The notes: a model not told the origin generated them from the sequence alone. A DNA stretch of 64,000 bases from Rhizophagus clarus (GCA_015698045.1 BLAL01000278.1:620001-684000); one strand, 5' to 3'; shown: positions 22,736 to 33,910, counted from the first letter of the stretch. A program made the numbers and translations.

Positions 22736-22951
22736 ACTACCTTATGGTATGCAAATTGGTATTTTTTAAATACCAACTCATGTATTTTAAAATTACTGCA
22801 AGTGGTAGATTTTGCCTAATTGGCAATTTTTTTATGTTAATAGATTGGTATTTTTTAAATACTAACTTTGCTATTTTTTTACTACCAACTTAGCATTATG
22901 TGAATCCAAAAGGAAATTTCAAAATAAATAAATTTAAAAAAAATTTCTTAT
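22736..22951. repeat. Short palindromes with GGTATTTTTTAAATACC
   Basis: The near-palindrome 'ggtattttttaaatacc' occurs at about 22758-22774 and, as a slightly changed copy, near 22846-22862. The two are separated by AT-rich sequence. No gene is visible. Confidence 0.4.
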
Positions 22952-23138
22952 CCCTATAAAAAATTTTTTCCATGATTTCTGAAAAAACTCCAGAAATATG
23001 ATACATTCATGGAAAAAAAATGAAAATTTTAAGCAACTTTGATAATTTCTGTATTTTTGTGGCTATAAATTCTATGAATATGCTATATTTATGGAAAAAA
23101 CATGAAATAAAAAACACAGACTAACATTTTTTATAGGG
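22952..23138. mobile_element. Small MITE with CCCTATAAAAAA ends
   Basis: The segment starts CCCTATAAAAAATT and ends AATTTTTTATAGGG-like (aacattttttataggg), giving ~13 bp terminal inverted repeats. It holds two 'catggaaaaaa' words in opposite orientation near the ends, flanked by TAT on both sides. It has no coding capacity. Superfamily is uncertain. Confidence 0.5.
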
Positions 23139-24355
23139 TATGACTCATCTAATAAAATTTTGTAAGAGTAAAATAATAAATAAAGAAAGATATTCAAATG
23201 CAAAAATTTGCTTTTGACATGAATTTTTTTTTAAAATAATAATTACAAAATAATCAACAGCAATTGGATAGTAAAATTGTTTTTTTTTATTATAATATTA
23301 TTATGAAATTTTTTTTTCCAGTGCAATAATTCCAAAAATAATCAACAAATAGATAGTAAAATTGTTTTATTTTGTTATAATATTATCACAAAAAAAACTT
23401 TTTCCAGACCAATAATTCCTAAGAAAACAATTGGATGATAAATTTTAAATAAATGCTTATCAAGTAATAAACAATCTGTTTGTATTGTCTATTTAAAGTT
23501 TATAACACGATCTTTGAATTAAAAAAAAAAAAAAAATGTCTATTTAAAGTTAATCACATATTTCAGAAAGATATATTATATATATTTTTTAAACCAAAAA
23601 TAAACAATCAGACATTATAATTATTAATTGATGATTTGCAAGTCAACTTTTTGATGGCAATATGGCTGCTATTATAATTCAATATATATTAAAACATTAT
23701 GCAATATACATATTATTAATATAATTACAGATAATAGAACACTCTACATTTGCTACTAGTAATTTTTAGCACCATTAATTTTAAAAAAAAAACAATTTAT
23801 GCATAGTTAAAATTTTTTTTTTTTTATTTTGTATTATTATATGCTACTCTATAAATAAAATTAAAAATACAAATAATTTAAATATGATATTACACATTAT
23901 TTTACAAAAACCAAATTGTAGAATTCTAAACTTCTTTTAAATTAATATATAATTAGGTAATTTTTACATATTAAATGATTTTACAAGATGATTTATTTGA
24001 CCAAAATGGTGAAATTACTAAATTCTGAAGTTATTTAAAATTTTCCAACACTATTATTACACATATCTACATCCTATAAAATTAAAATTTAAGCATTTTA
24101 GCCTTTTTAAACAACTTTATTTGAATGTAAAAAGGCAATTTCATTTGGCTAAAGTGATTAAATTATCCCCTGAAATTGGTAAACAGAAGAATAAAAAAGT
24201 TGATCATGATTTTTTCAATAAATAATTTATTTAATCTATTTAACTTTATAAAAATTGAGAATTAGCATGATAAAAGTAATGTTTTTTACATTAAAAATAA
24301 AAAACAAGTAATTATTAAACAAAAAAAAAATTCTAATAAATAGTATACAAATGTA
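23139..24355. other. Gene-free AT-rich region with an ~88 bp duplication
   Basis: About 23265-23430 contains two tandem copies of an ~88 bp segment ('gatagtaaaattgtttt...ttataatattat...aaaaatttttttccag...caataattcc'). Otherwise it is simple AT-rich sequence, with no supported gene. Confidence 0.5.
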
Positions 24356-24384
24356 TTATGATGTAGTTATTTTAGTAATTTCAA

Positions 24385-24432
24385 CAAAAAAAACAATAAA
24401 GAGAACAATAAAAAAAAACAAAAAAAAATAAA

Positions 24433-24471
<39 letters not shown>

Positions 24472-24607
24472 AACAAAACAAAAACAAAAAATAAACAAAA
24501 ACAAAAACAAAAAAGAAAATAAACAAAAAAAAAAAAAAAAAAAAAAAATAAAAATCAAAAAAAAAAAAAAAAATAAACAAAAACAAAAAAAAAATAAACA
24601 AAAAAAA
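24385..24607. repeat. Poly-A / (AAAC)n low-complexity tract
   Basis: Almost only A with scattered C, T and G, including (AAAAAC)n runs. Both open frames on the opposite strand are poly-Phe artefacts. Confidence 0.9.
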
Positions 24608-24669
24608 TTATAGTTTTAGTTTAAGATGGAAGGGGAGAAAAATAAAAATATGAAAATTTTGTATGAAAA

Positions 24670-25985
24670 TTTTGCATGATGTATAGTAATGATTGCCATT
24701 TTCAAAATTATTGATTTGCGAGGTTGTTATGTGATTGTATTGAAAAAGTAGATCACTTTTTACACGAATTTTTAATATTTTTACACAAGATTTTTTTGTG
24801 AATCATAAAGTCTGACTATTCTACTGAAGTTTCAATACATACTCTATATTAAAAAAATATTTTTCCACATTTTTCTGCATTTTTCTGCATTTTTACTATG
24901 TTTTTGGGATTCTTTAAAAGTTAATCACTTTTCTAGATGAGTTTTTAATATTTTTGAATCAGATTTTTTTTATGAATCATAAAGTTCAAAATATAATGCT
25001 ATTCTACTAAAAGTTTTAGTATATATATTTTATAATAAAAAAGATTTTTCTGCATTTTTTTATATTAGTAAGATATATAGTATAGTATATTGATATATAA
25101 TTATGATTCATTTTTTTGCATGTATTTATAATATTTTTATACCAAATATTTTTATGAATCATGAAATTTAATGACATAGAATATTTTACAAAGAGTTTCA
25201 ACAATCATTTATATAAAATAATTAATTAGATAGTCAAATAATTAAATACAACCATAAACTATCTTATGTACTAAATAAAATATGCATCAAACTTCTTTAT
25301 AGAATATTTTAACATTGATTTACAGGATTTATAAAAAATTCTGGCACAAAATATATACAGAGAAAGTGTTTCACAGTTATACATCAATGTACAGTACTAT
25401 ATATATCTTAAGATAAAAAAAAATGCAGAAAAAAATCTTTTTTATTATAAAATGTATGCTAAACCTTTCAGTAGAATAGTATTATATATTGAAATTTATG
25501 ATTCACAAAAAAAATCAGGTGCAAAATTATTAAAATTTCATCCAGAAAGTGATTCACTTTTAGATAAAAGCATAGTAAAAATGCAAAAAAAATGCAAAAA
25601 AAATCTTTTTTTTAATATAAAGTATGTATTGGAATTTTTTGACAATTAGTATTATACATCAGACTTTATAGTTCAAAAAAAATCTGATACAAAGATATTA
25701 AAAATTCGTCAAGAAAAGTGATTCATTTTTAAAAAAATCAAAAAATGTGATAAAAATGCAAAAAATGCAGGGAAATGCAATTTTCAAATAGAAAGTATGT
25801 ATTGAAACTTTCAGTAGAATAGTATTATGTATTGAATTATACGATTCACAAAAAAAACTGATATAAAAATATCAAAAATTCGTGTAAAAAAGTGATTCAC
25901 TTTTGCAATACGAAAATTACATGATAATGATTTTCTCAATAATTTTGAAAATGGCAATAATCACTTATAAACACCATTTTAAAAT
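24670..25985. repeat. ~1.3 kb foldback inverted repeat with internal sub-repeats
   Basis: The left arm from about 24670 to 25240 reads as the reverse complement of the right arm from about 25255 to 25985. The clearest outer match is 'gattgccattttcaaaattattga' (24691-24714) against 25937-25962. Each arm is itself made of two to four ~190 bp units. A unit carries 'gtgaatcacttttnnacgaatttttaatattttt', 'agatttttttgtgaatcataaagt', 'attctactgaaagtttcaatacatac' and 'ctgcatttttctgca'. The centre is near 25245. It resembles a foldback or MITE-type element and encodes no protein. Confidence 0.75.
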
Positions 25986-26246
25986 TAATCAATCGATGAT
26001 TTTCTTAAAATATTGGTCATTTTTTTTCACACTTATTTTTCATATTTTTATTTCCTTACCAACCTTTTTATTTTAAAAATTTCATTTTCCTCCAGATCGC
26101 TAGGTAAATTATTGGATAAATTTTTTTCACTTGGTCCCTCTGGGATCCTTTCAGTTTGGCGCTCGCTTTCCATTCTTACCTTCGGTACTGTGGAAGTTAG
26201 TCTAATTAATGGGAAGAAAAAATAAAATTATGCAATATTTAGTTGT

Positions 26247-27240
26247 TCACTGCTCCGAACTGGTTTGGGTTCTCAGATATTCGCACAGTTTGGGATAATC
26301 AAATACACTAACAATCCTGTCTTCCTTTATATTCTTGACAGTGATAAAGCCAGTTGCCTTATCATATATGTGCTCATATTTGGCCAGATTGCATAATGGC
26401 AAATACTGCATGGGATTATTAGTAAACTTACCTGCGGTCTTGCGCCTATTATTTCTCAATTTCTTACCATTATTAGATAATTTGGTCGATTCAATTATTT
26501 CTACAAGTTCAAGTTGGATTCCTTCTAGGTTTCACCTTCTTATTAACAGATTTTTTCTTCACATGTATTACTTTGTTAAGTGGCATAAAAACTGAATCCC
26601 ACTGAGCTGATTCTCTGGGTTTCTTCTCTATTGTATAAGCTTCTTCATCTGAACTTGTCTCAGATGAACTTGAATCCGTTAGTTCTTTGCCAGGCTCTAA
26701 ACCAGTTTGCTCTTTGACATAATTTCCTATCCAGTCTACAGTTTATTCTAACTTTTTAACCTTCTTCTTAAGCTCGAGATCATCTTTCTCAGATTCAGAA
26801 TTAGAACTGGATGAAGTCTTGGGTTTAGGTGGATACTTGCAAAATGATACGAAATCACCATAAATTCTTATCCCATCCTTTTGTACATAGATTTTTGCTT
26901 CACGTAGCCATAGCCGTGGTAAACCTAAGATGAGATCAGCTTTGGGCTTTTTAATAACCTTAAAATCGTTTAAAGTTTTATTACTACCACTTACCTGTCT
27001 ATCCTTTCCCTTGTATCGGAAGGATAAATCCAAGTAAGCTATACTACCTAGCGAGTTTTTCACTCTTTTGTTTTTACAATGCTTTTCATATCATCTTTCA
27101 AGCTTATCGGCTAGGCTTTTGCTAATAAAATTTACGCTAGAAGTTATGTCAATCAATGCCTTGACTGTATAGTGTCTATGTCCTGCTTTTATTGCTTTGT
27201 TACACACTTCTTGATGTCTTATATCGTCTGAAAAAGGCTA
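26247..27240 (-). pseudogene. Retropepsin-like aspartyl protease region (fossil)
   Basis: Minus-strand frames contain the features of a retropepsin-like fold: an 'A-L-I-D' active-site region with a following S-K-S-L-A-D-K-L, and a D-L-I-L-G-L-P-x-L motif about 75 residues later. A Ser/Glu-rich linker and a Lys-rich C-terminal region follow. In known LTR retroelements this protease processes Gag-Pol. Here it lies downstream of the PolB/F-box frame on the same strand, a pairing also seen in the 42-56 kb element. It is broken in a few places. Confidence 0.5.
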
Positions 27241-27347
27241 TATTTTACATTCAACATAAGCCATTTTAAATGTTATGTTTTATATCTGAATATTTATTGT
27301 ACCATAAAAAAAAAAATCAAATAATTTGGGGTAAATGTTATCTAATC

Positions 27348-28337
27348 CTATTCTTCATCAGACTCAAATATGAGTTTTATTTTTGGGTATAAGTTTTGGA
27401 AATCAATTAATATATCCTCTCTAATCTGTAAACATTCCCTAATTTCTATTATTTTCAAACTAGGAGCCAGCCCTGGAATTTTTAAAAATGTTTTCAGGCT
27501 TATGCGTCTAGTACCTCTTATCATGAGTCTTTTTAAATTGGAAGACTCGGCTAGAAGCGCTTCCAGATTTTTATTGTTAAGTATACGTGATCCACTATTT
27601 TCAAAACTTAGCCATTGTAAATTGGAGCAAGCCTTACATACTTCGGAAATGTATACATCTGGTTCTATATTTATTTTTCCAATAAATTTTAGACCTAACA
27701 CTTGTGCACATATGGCTGGCTTTGTATTTCTACTCAATGCATTAGTAAACTTGACTCTGGAAATGGCTGTTAAAGATATTCTTTGCCATACTAGTCTTCT
27801 AGCAATATAATACCATTGCTTATTAACAAATAAAAGAGGATACATTTTCTTGTCCCTATCCTTTCTATAATGTTGGAAAATTCTATCGAGAATCTCATTT
27901 GGCAAAGATATGAAACGGATGGGTGATTTTTCCGATTTTAGAGATGGTGAAACTATTTCCTCAAAATTGATCCACTTTAGATTCATCACATTTTTCATTG
28001 TCACGATACCTGATTTTGCAATTTTTAGATCACTCTTCTCACCTACATATCTTTCTATCAGCTGTTCAGTATTTTTATCCAAAATAATAAAACCATCTGT
28101 ATGGATACGCTTTACATGATCTCCTAGTATTCTAATTTTTTCTGATATAACTTTGTATCCCTTTGCTGAGATAAAAGGTGCCATATGCTGATGTGGTTCT
28201 GGTCTTCTCCCATCTGAGTATAATCGCCCCCAGAGTGATACTAGCATATGTTTGGCTACTTTTCCCGCTTTCCCACCCTCTTTCTTGATCTCTGTAAGAT
28301 AACTTGCCCATTGATTGAAAATATCATATCCGCTCAT
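27348..28337 (-). CDS. PolB-like C-terminal part joined to an F-box/LRR domain (fossil element)
   Basis: One continuous 329-codon frame. Residues ~15-40 (K-K-E-G-G-K-x-G-K-x-A-K-H-M-L-V-S-L-W-G) match the motif B region of protein-primed-type family B polymerases. R-I-H-T-D-G-F near residue 75 fits the motif C region. After about residue 140 the frame continues without a stop into I-R-F-I-S-L-P-N-E-I-L-D-R-I-F, a typical F-box start. The F-V-N-K-Q-W-Y part of the F-box and then leucine-rich repeats follow to the end (residues ~200-325). F-box proteins recruit targets to SCF ubiquitin ligases via Skp1. The join may be a true fusion or read-through in a decaying element; the LRR half looks well preserved. 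Confidence 0.6.
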   Translation of the reverse strand: MSGYDIFNQWASYLTEIKKEGGKAGKVAKHMLVSLWGRLYSDGRRPEPHQHMAPFISAKGYKVISEKIRILGDHVKRIHTDGFIILDKNTEQLIERYVGEKSDLKIAKSGIVTMKNVMNLKWINFEEIVSPSLKSEKSPIRFISLPNEILDRIFQHYRKDRDKKMYPLLFVNKQWYYIARRLVWQRISLTAISRVKFTNALSRNTKPAICAQVLGLKFIGKINIEPDVYISEVCKACSNLQWLSFENSGSRILNNKNLEALLAESSNLKRLMIRGTRRISLKTFLKIPGLAPSLKIIEIRECLQIREDILIDFQNLYPKIKLIFESDEE

Positions 28338-28372
28338 GAGCTTAATTTGCTCAAATATGAGAGCATTAGGAC

Positions 28373-31300
28373 TAGAGTTGCAGACATTTCTTAAAGTAAC
28401 TACCTAATACATCATTACGTCATGACGTAAGTAGTGTGCTACCTTTAGACAGTTTTGCCATATGTGCATATGGGGTAATAAGGTAATAAATGTATTATAT
28501 GACGTATGCCGTATTATATGTTGTATATCATATCATGTGACATTTTATATTTTATGCCGTATGTAAATCAATAACAACAAATTATTTAGTTCAATCTAAA
28601 AAAAAAAAATCCAGAAAACAAAAAAGCAAAAAAATTCCATTATTTATTCATATTAAACTACTTGTAATTAAAATGTTATTATATTATAAAATATCAACAC
28701 CATTAAAACTCTTGTAAAATTACCACATTATCGTATTACAAAATTATTATAAATGTTTAAAAGCTAAACTAAAATTAAGGCTCATGATTCTCCGGGATTT
28801 CTGTAAGATTTCTTTCATGTTCTAAAAATCCATTTAATACATCATTGGGATCATAATTCAAATCAGCTGGATCTAAAGGTTGTTCTTGTGCCGGAATAAT
28901 ATTAGAACCCATTTCTTCATTAATACCATCAATAGCTGTCAAATCAACAATATTTCTAATGGCTAATTCAGTATTTGATGATGGTAAAGTCAGATTTAAA
29001 TTATTCCCATCAATATTTCCTATATCATTATCATCACCTAAACTAATAATATTACTAACTGATGAAATATTGATACTTTCTCTTAATTCACTCTCAGTAA
29101 GATTCTTACTTACATAACTCAATTCTCTTTGAAAATTATTCATATAGTAAGACCGAATTTTGGCAATAGCTTCAAGTTTTTTTAAAGTCAAATTAATTCG
29201 CTTTTCACCCAAAATCCAATTAAGAATTGAGAAATTTCTTTCACAATTTGCTTGAGTTGGATTGATAGAAAAAATTTGATACGCGAGTTCAGCCAAATGT
29301 CGTGGTTGCATTTTAATTAATTTCCACCATACCTTTGGGGATTCAAGTCCAGGAGAATAAGGAAGATCAAAAGGAGCAAGTCTTAATTCAAACCTGCGAA
29401 GTTGAGCAATTAACTCTTCACTTTCTTTGCGAGTATGACCGATACTTTGCCATATTTCAATTGCGGCTAAAGCAGCTTTATGAAAAGCATCATCTTTTAG
29501 ACCTTTACCTAGTAAAAAAAAAAATTATTAATTATATTATTATTGAATTAATTTATAATTTAGAATATTATATAACCTCGATAATATGGATGAAGATAAT
29601 AAGCCAAAATATAAAGAGGGTGTAAAAATTCTTCAAATCGACAATTAAAAATATTAATAGCAAAAGGTTTGAAGATATTTGTACTTGGTAATCGGTATAT
29701 TGCATAGGCCAATTTAATAAGATGGATAAAACAATCAGATAAAGTAGCTTCATTTGCCTCTAAAAGATTTATACATTCTTTTATTGGCTTCCATATAGAA
29801 CGAACCAATCGACATGTAGAAAAAAATGACTTATCTTCCATTAAAGCAGCAACCTCACTGTTTGTAATAGAAGTAGCATGTTCTCTAAGGATCTAAAAAA
29901 ATTTAAAATTTAATAAATTTATTTTGATTTATTAGTTATATTAATTTACTTACCCAATCAAATACTGGTTGAGCTCTTAATAATGCATCTGTTGTCATAA
30001 ATAAAGATCCCTAGCGTGTTTTTACCCAAGTTTGTAATCCACCTCCTTGAATTTTCATATTGGTAAAACCTTGTTTTAAAAGGGCATTACTAGCATGTGA
30101 GGTACTAAAATACTGATTAATTTTACCACATTCATTAATAAATTTTTTAATAGGTTCGAGTTTAACTAAATCAGATGCGATCAAATTAATTGCATGAGCT
30201 GCACAACGTATATTCCATATATGTGGGTATGTTTCATGAATATTTTGTCTTGCAACTTGGCAATTGGAAGCATTATCAGTGACGATTGCCGCAAACTTAT
30301 CACTACCAAGTTTCTCAATAATTTTAGATATCTCTTCTGTTAAAAATTCACTTGTATGCGATTCTGATGAATAATCATATAAACCAATTAAGTATTCCAT
30401 TCGTGTATCAGTTGTAACTATGTAATTGTAGATTGATTCCATTTTGGGAGTACTCCAACCATCTAGTGCTATTAGAAATAGAATTTAAATTAAAGTAACA
30501 TCAATGAGTGATTTTTATTTGTAAGATTTTAAAATTTATAATAATTAACTAGGGAAACGGAAACCGTTGAGAGTCTGGAGCAAAATATTTATTTTAATGC
30601 GTTACATTTAGCGTATTGCAATTTTATTTTTATTTTTGTTTACTAATGTAGCACAAAATTTAAGTGACGTAATGTATGCGGACAAATGGATATCGCCACG
30701 TGACCTTAATTAATCATCACCTTTCATAAACATATATAGTCCTTCGCTTCACTCCGGACAATAATAATATTAATTACATTTACCTAATGTAAGATGTTCA
30801 GATTGTTTCAAATCACGATCAATAGCTAAACCCACCCGTGTATATTCTTCAGTAACAAGACAATCAGAGAGTGTAGTTCGTGATGGTGGAGAATAACCAG
30901 GATTTAGATCTTTAAATAGATCTATAACAAAAGGATTTTCAATCACATTAAAAGAAATACCAGCCATAATCCAAGCCTTTAAAACCTTTTTATCAAGACG
31001 GTCAACAACAAATTTGGGTAAAGACTGATCAGAAGATTTATAATGATCGGTTATTTGCGTTTGAGTTGAATTAGGTGGTTGTGAAAGAGGAAGTGATTTA
31101 TTATTACGAGTATAGTTTGTTTGCCGGTTGGCTATATTTTCACGCCAGTATCTTGATATTTCTTCAGGACATTGTATACATTCAGTTGCCAGGTGTGCTT
31201 CCATTTTTTGTGGTTTTCCTCTTGACCATTTTGTCTTGCAATAGAAACAAATAGCTTCATAATGTCCATTACTCTTTTGTAAACCTTTTTCATAATATTC

Positions 31301-31734
31301 CCAGATTTCTGAAAAAGGTTTCGTGTTTTTTTGAGTTGTTGATAGTTTTAGCTTTTTATTATTTCGTGTTATTTGTTCTTCATCTGAAGAAACTACAATT
31401 TCTTCATTTTCATTATTTTCATTAGAAACTGGTCTTTTATTCTTTTTTGAACTGTTTTCTCCACGATTCATGAGTAAAGAGAGTAAAAAAGTTGTAAAAA
31501 TGCATTTCGCATATCACGTGTTCACGTTAATTTAAATTCTATAGTAAAGGAAAATAAAAGGGATATGTTAAATGATATGTCATACGTCAATAAATACGTC
31601 GTATATCAAGATGAATGGCATAAGTCAATATATATGTTATAAGTCAATGGTTGTGGCAAACGGCGTATGTGACGTATTGCCGTAACGTATGCTGCAAGAT
31701 AGTTACCCTCAATAAAGAAATGTCTGCAACTCTA
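28373..31734 (-). mobile_element. hAT DNA transposon, nearly intact (3,362 bp)
   Basis: The ends are exact. TIRs are 20 bp perfect (TAGAGTTGCAGACATTTCTT at 28373, its reverse complement ending at 31734). An 8 bp target duplication ATTAGGAC occurs at 28365-28372 and 31735-31742, the hallmark of hAT insertion. Subterminal regions are rich in short 'gacgtatg/cgtatgcc' words and a palindrome 'ttacgtcatgacgtaa' near 28414-28429, which may be transposase-binding repeats. The single gene is a four-exon transposase on the minus strand. The insertion splits the polymerase region of the 26.2-33.9 kb element, so it is younger than that element. Confidence 0.95.
28775..31471 (-). pseudogene. hAT transposase, four exons, one in-frame stop
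   Basis: Exons: 31471-30784, 30468-29954, 29892-29577 and 29508-28775. Introns begin GT and end AG (315, 61 and 68 bp). The joined length is 2,253 bases, exactly 751 codons, and all junctions keep frame; the first gives L-A-L-D-G-W-S-T-P-K-M. An N-terminal BED-type zinc finger (C-F-Y-C...H-L-A-T-E-C) lies near residues 70-100. The hAT core (V-T-D-N-A-S-N-C, then C-A-A-H-A-I-N-L) sits in exon 2. The C-terminal dimerisation region (P-x-x-C-E-R-N-F-S-I-L-N-W) is in exon 4. One TAG near 30011-30013 in exon 2 interrupts an otherwise complete frame. The acidic residues of the catalytic triad were not all assigned. Confidence 0.9.
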
Positions 31735-31742
31735 ATTAGGAC

Positions 31743-32610
31743 TTTCAGAAGATAACTCTATGTGGAGACCTAGATCCATTGCTATTAATAAATCATAGTG
31801 AGTGTAATATCCTGCAGGATTATAACGAAATCCTCTTGTACATTTCTGTTCTGCTGGTTGACCTTCTATAAAGACTCGATAAATACCATACTTTAGGTGA
31901 TCTTTGATAGAATCAGTTCTAATATGTGTGATTGTTTTAAATTCACCTGCTCTTACTGGCCAGCCTGACATATAACTAGATAAGATATGTGGATAATATT
32001 CATTGAAATCCAATTCGGTCGCAATTCCTTTATATGGCTCAGCCCATGTTAAAGCTCCTGTATATGCTGATCTTATTCAATGGTCTTCTTCTTGTGATAA
32101 ATCTTCTGTTTTTCTAGAAGCTCTAGAGACATCTTGAAAAAAATGAAAACTTACCATTGCATATGTTCCAGTTTTTCATAAATCAATCTGTCCTCTACTC
32201 TGCCATGCAATTGCACTGGCTTCTTCATTATATCGTTTATGAGCTTCCTGAAGTGTTTCATTCAGATTGGCTTTGATTAAAAACCAGTCTTGTGACAAGT
32301 CACAAAAATCTATTTCAGAACCAGTCCATTGAGTACTTCCATCATAGAATTCAACATTAATACCTTGCTTCCTCTAGAACAGAAACCTTCGAATTGCTGA
32401 ATACAATCTTATTTCAGTATTTTGGAAAGTTAAAGCGGTCTCATACTCGCTGTCCCCCTCTGAGTCTGCCTCTGGCTCTTCTTCTGGTACTGGTGGCTCA
32501 GAAGGTTCAGGTAATTCAGGTGGTACTAGTACTGGGCCTCTCCAGCTTGGTAAAAAGTTTCTGAATAATCGTCCTAATGTGCCAGTGATACTACCAAGTA
32601 ATCTGCTCAT
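31743..32610 (-). pseudogene. PolB-like polymerase region, 5' part (fossil)
   Basis: The upstream part of the polymerase region of the 26.2-33.9 kb element. It holds D-F-N-E-Y-Y-P-H-I-L near 31990, which fits motif A (D-x-x-S-x-Y-P) of family B polymerases. The start region near 32610 encodes a Pro/Glu-rich leader (M-S-R-L-L-G-S-I-T-G). Family B polymerases of this kind replicate linear elements with protein-primed ends. The hAT insertion separates this part from 27348-28337. The region is broken in a few places. Confidence 0.5.
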
Positions 32611-32707
32611 GTTTTTCTCAAAGATTATATAGTGTTAGAAAAAAGTTTAAAATAAAAATTATATTATTTGGATAATTAGTGTTAGACATTTATTCAAAAA
32701 AGAAACT

Positions 32708-32989
32708 ATGGAAGGCGAGAAAAAGGAGATACCCTGGAATTTTTATTATTGTCCATATATTCTTAGGACTGGAGAAGTGTGCAATCAGAGATACTTTGAT
32801 CCAAAGGGATGTACAGTCCATCAGAATTCACCTAAACAATATTCATATATGGAACCTGGATGCGTTAAATTTACTTCCTCTGAATATAGTGCTTGTAAAA
32901 AACATTCAGGCAAGTTTTGTTTTAGAGCATTTTATCAATGTCAAAAGCTTGCAAAAATTCAGGCTGATGACGGGCTAGTGTCGGGCTAG
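32708..32989 (+). CDS. Cys/His-rich small protein of the PolB element (93 aa)
   Basis: Divergently oriented from the polymerase region, as is the equivalent gene in the 42-56 kb element. It has Y-x-x-C-P-Y-I-L-R-T-G-x-x-C near the start, P-K-G-C-x-x-H in the middle, and C-K-K-H and C-F-R-A-F-Y-Q-C later. The TIR-borne protein at 54582-54827 shares the Y-L-L-R-T-G-x-x-C and P-x-G-C-x-x-H layout. This is probably a small zinc-binding protein. Role unknown; a terminal-repeat-binding or regulatory role is only a guess. Confidence 0.5.
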   Translation: MEGEKKEIPWNFYYCPYILRTGEVCNQRYFDPKGCTVHQNSPKQYSYMEPGCVKFTSSEYSACKKHSGKFCFRAFYQCQKLAKIQADDGLVSG

Positions 32990-33910
32990 TGCCAGGGATG
33001 TTCTGGGAATATTCCTAGAACCCAATATATATGCATTTATAAAACTTGATTTTTTCATGTTTTGCATATATGCTCCACTTCACTTCGCAACTCTGTGAAC
33101 ATTATTTGTTCGCATATTTTGCGTTCATGCTCTGCTTCGCTCTGCAACATTGCAAATATTATTTGTTCTCATAATTCGCGTACATGCTCCACTTCGCTCT
33201 GCCTATGAAAACTATATTTGCATTTGTGATTTGCCTCATATATAGCATACATTAGAATATGGTAGCATATGGTCGAAACGATATAGCATCCATATTCACT
33301 TCGCCCTAAAGGGCTCGCTCATATTCCTGCTATATCATTTCTCCTGTCGAATGCATATTCTCTGGCATTGCCCTTAGGGCTTTGCCAGCTCATACTTATT
33401 CTTTTATATCGAATGCGCATTCATCATCGCTCTGCTCCTCCTCATGTTTGTTCTCTCTTGCTACCTAAGCAGTATGCTATTGGAAGGTAATTTGTATACT
33501 ATATCTTGTGTACATGCTCCGCTTTGCTCTGCAGACTGTTAACACTATTTGTTTTCATATCATGTGTACATGCTCTACTTCGCTCTGCAGACTGTAAACA
33601 CTATTTGCTTTCATATCTTGTGTACATGCTATAGGGAGGTAATTTGGTTATATTATATGCGAAAAATTTATGTTATCCAGGATGGAAACCAAATAGGTTT
33701 CAGACTTGTTTGTGCCAAAAGTGGAAATTTATTTTACGTATAGGAAGCTAATGTTTACAGAGCGAATAACAATCAGGAAAGCAAATTGATCACCTTAAGG
33801 ACAGGTGTATATTTACAAATGGTTTACGCTATGTTTTTATTTTTTGATACCCAGGAAACCATCCTGGAACCCTGTAATCGAAATGTGCCAAAAACCCCAT
33901 TTCCTTACTA
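32990..33910. repeat. Terminal region of the PolB element with ~60 bp repeats
   Basis: Two arrays of a ~57-63 bp unit built around 'tacatgctccgcttcgctctgcagactgt...acactatttgtt' (33050-33215 and 33495-33630, about three copies each) flank 33245-33490. That central piece closely matches the inner part of the TIRs at 42960-43210 (inverted) and 55000-55250. A 20 bp near-palindrome lies at 33001-33020. The outer limit is uncertain. Confidence 0.6.

Larger units (their letters stand above)
26240..33910 (-). mobile_element. Fossil DNA polymerase B (Polinton-related) element, interrupted by a hAT
   Basis: Approximate limits. Parts from left to right: a retropepsin-like region (26247-27240, minus), a frame joining a PolB-like C-terminal part to an F-box/LRR domain (27348-28337, minus), the inserted hAT (28373-31734), the rest of the PolB-like region (31743-32610, minus), a Cys/His-rich gene (32708-32989, plus), and a terminal region (32990-33910). 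Within the terminal region, 33245-33490 closely matches the terminal inverted repeats of the element at 42223-55974. The left end was not found. Apart from the hAT it looks broken in several places and older than the second element. Confidence 0.6.

Noticed and set aside
24356-24601. Poly-Phe ORFs
   Set aside because: Translation of a poly-A tract on the opposite strand.
33001-33020. Heat-shock-element-like palindrome TTCTGGGAATATTCCTAGAA
   Set aside because: The TTC/GAA spacing is irregular and it follows the end of a gene; reported only as a near-palindrome within the element's terminal region.
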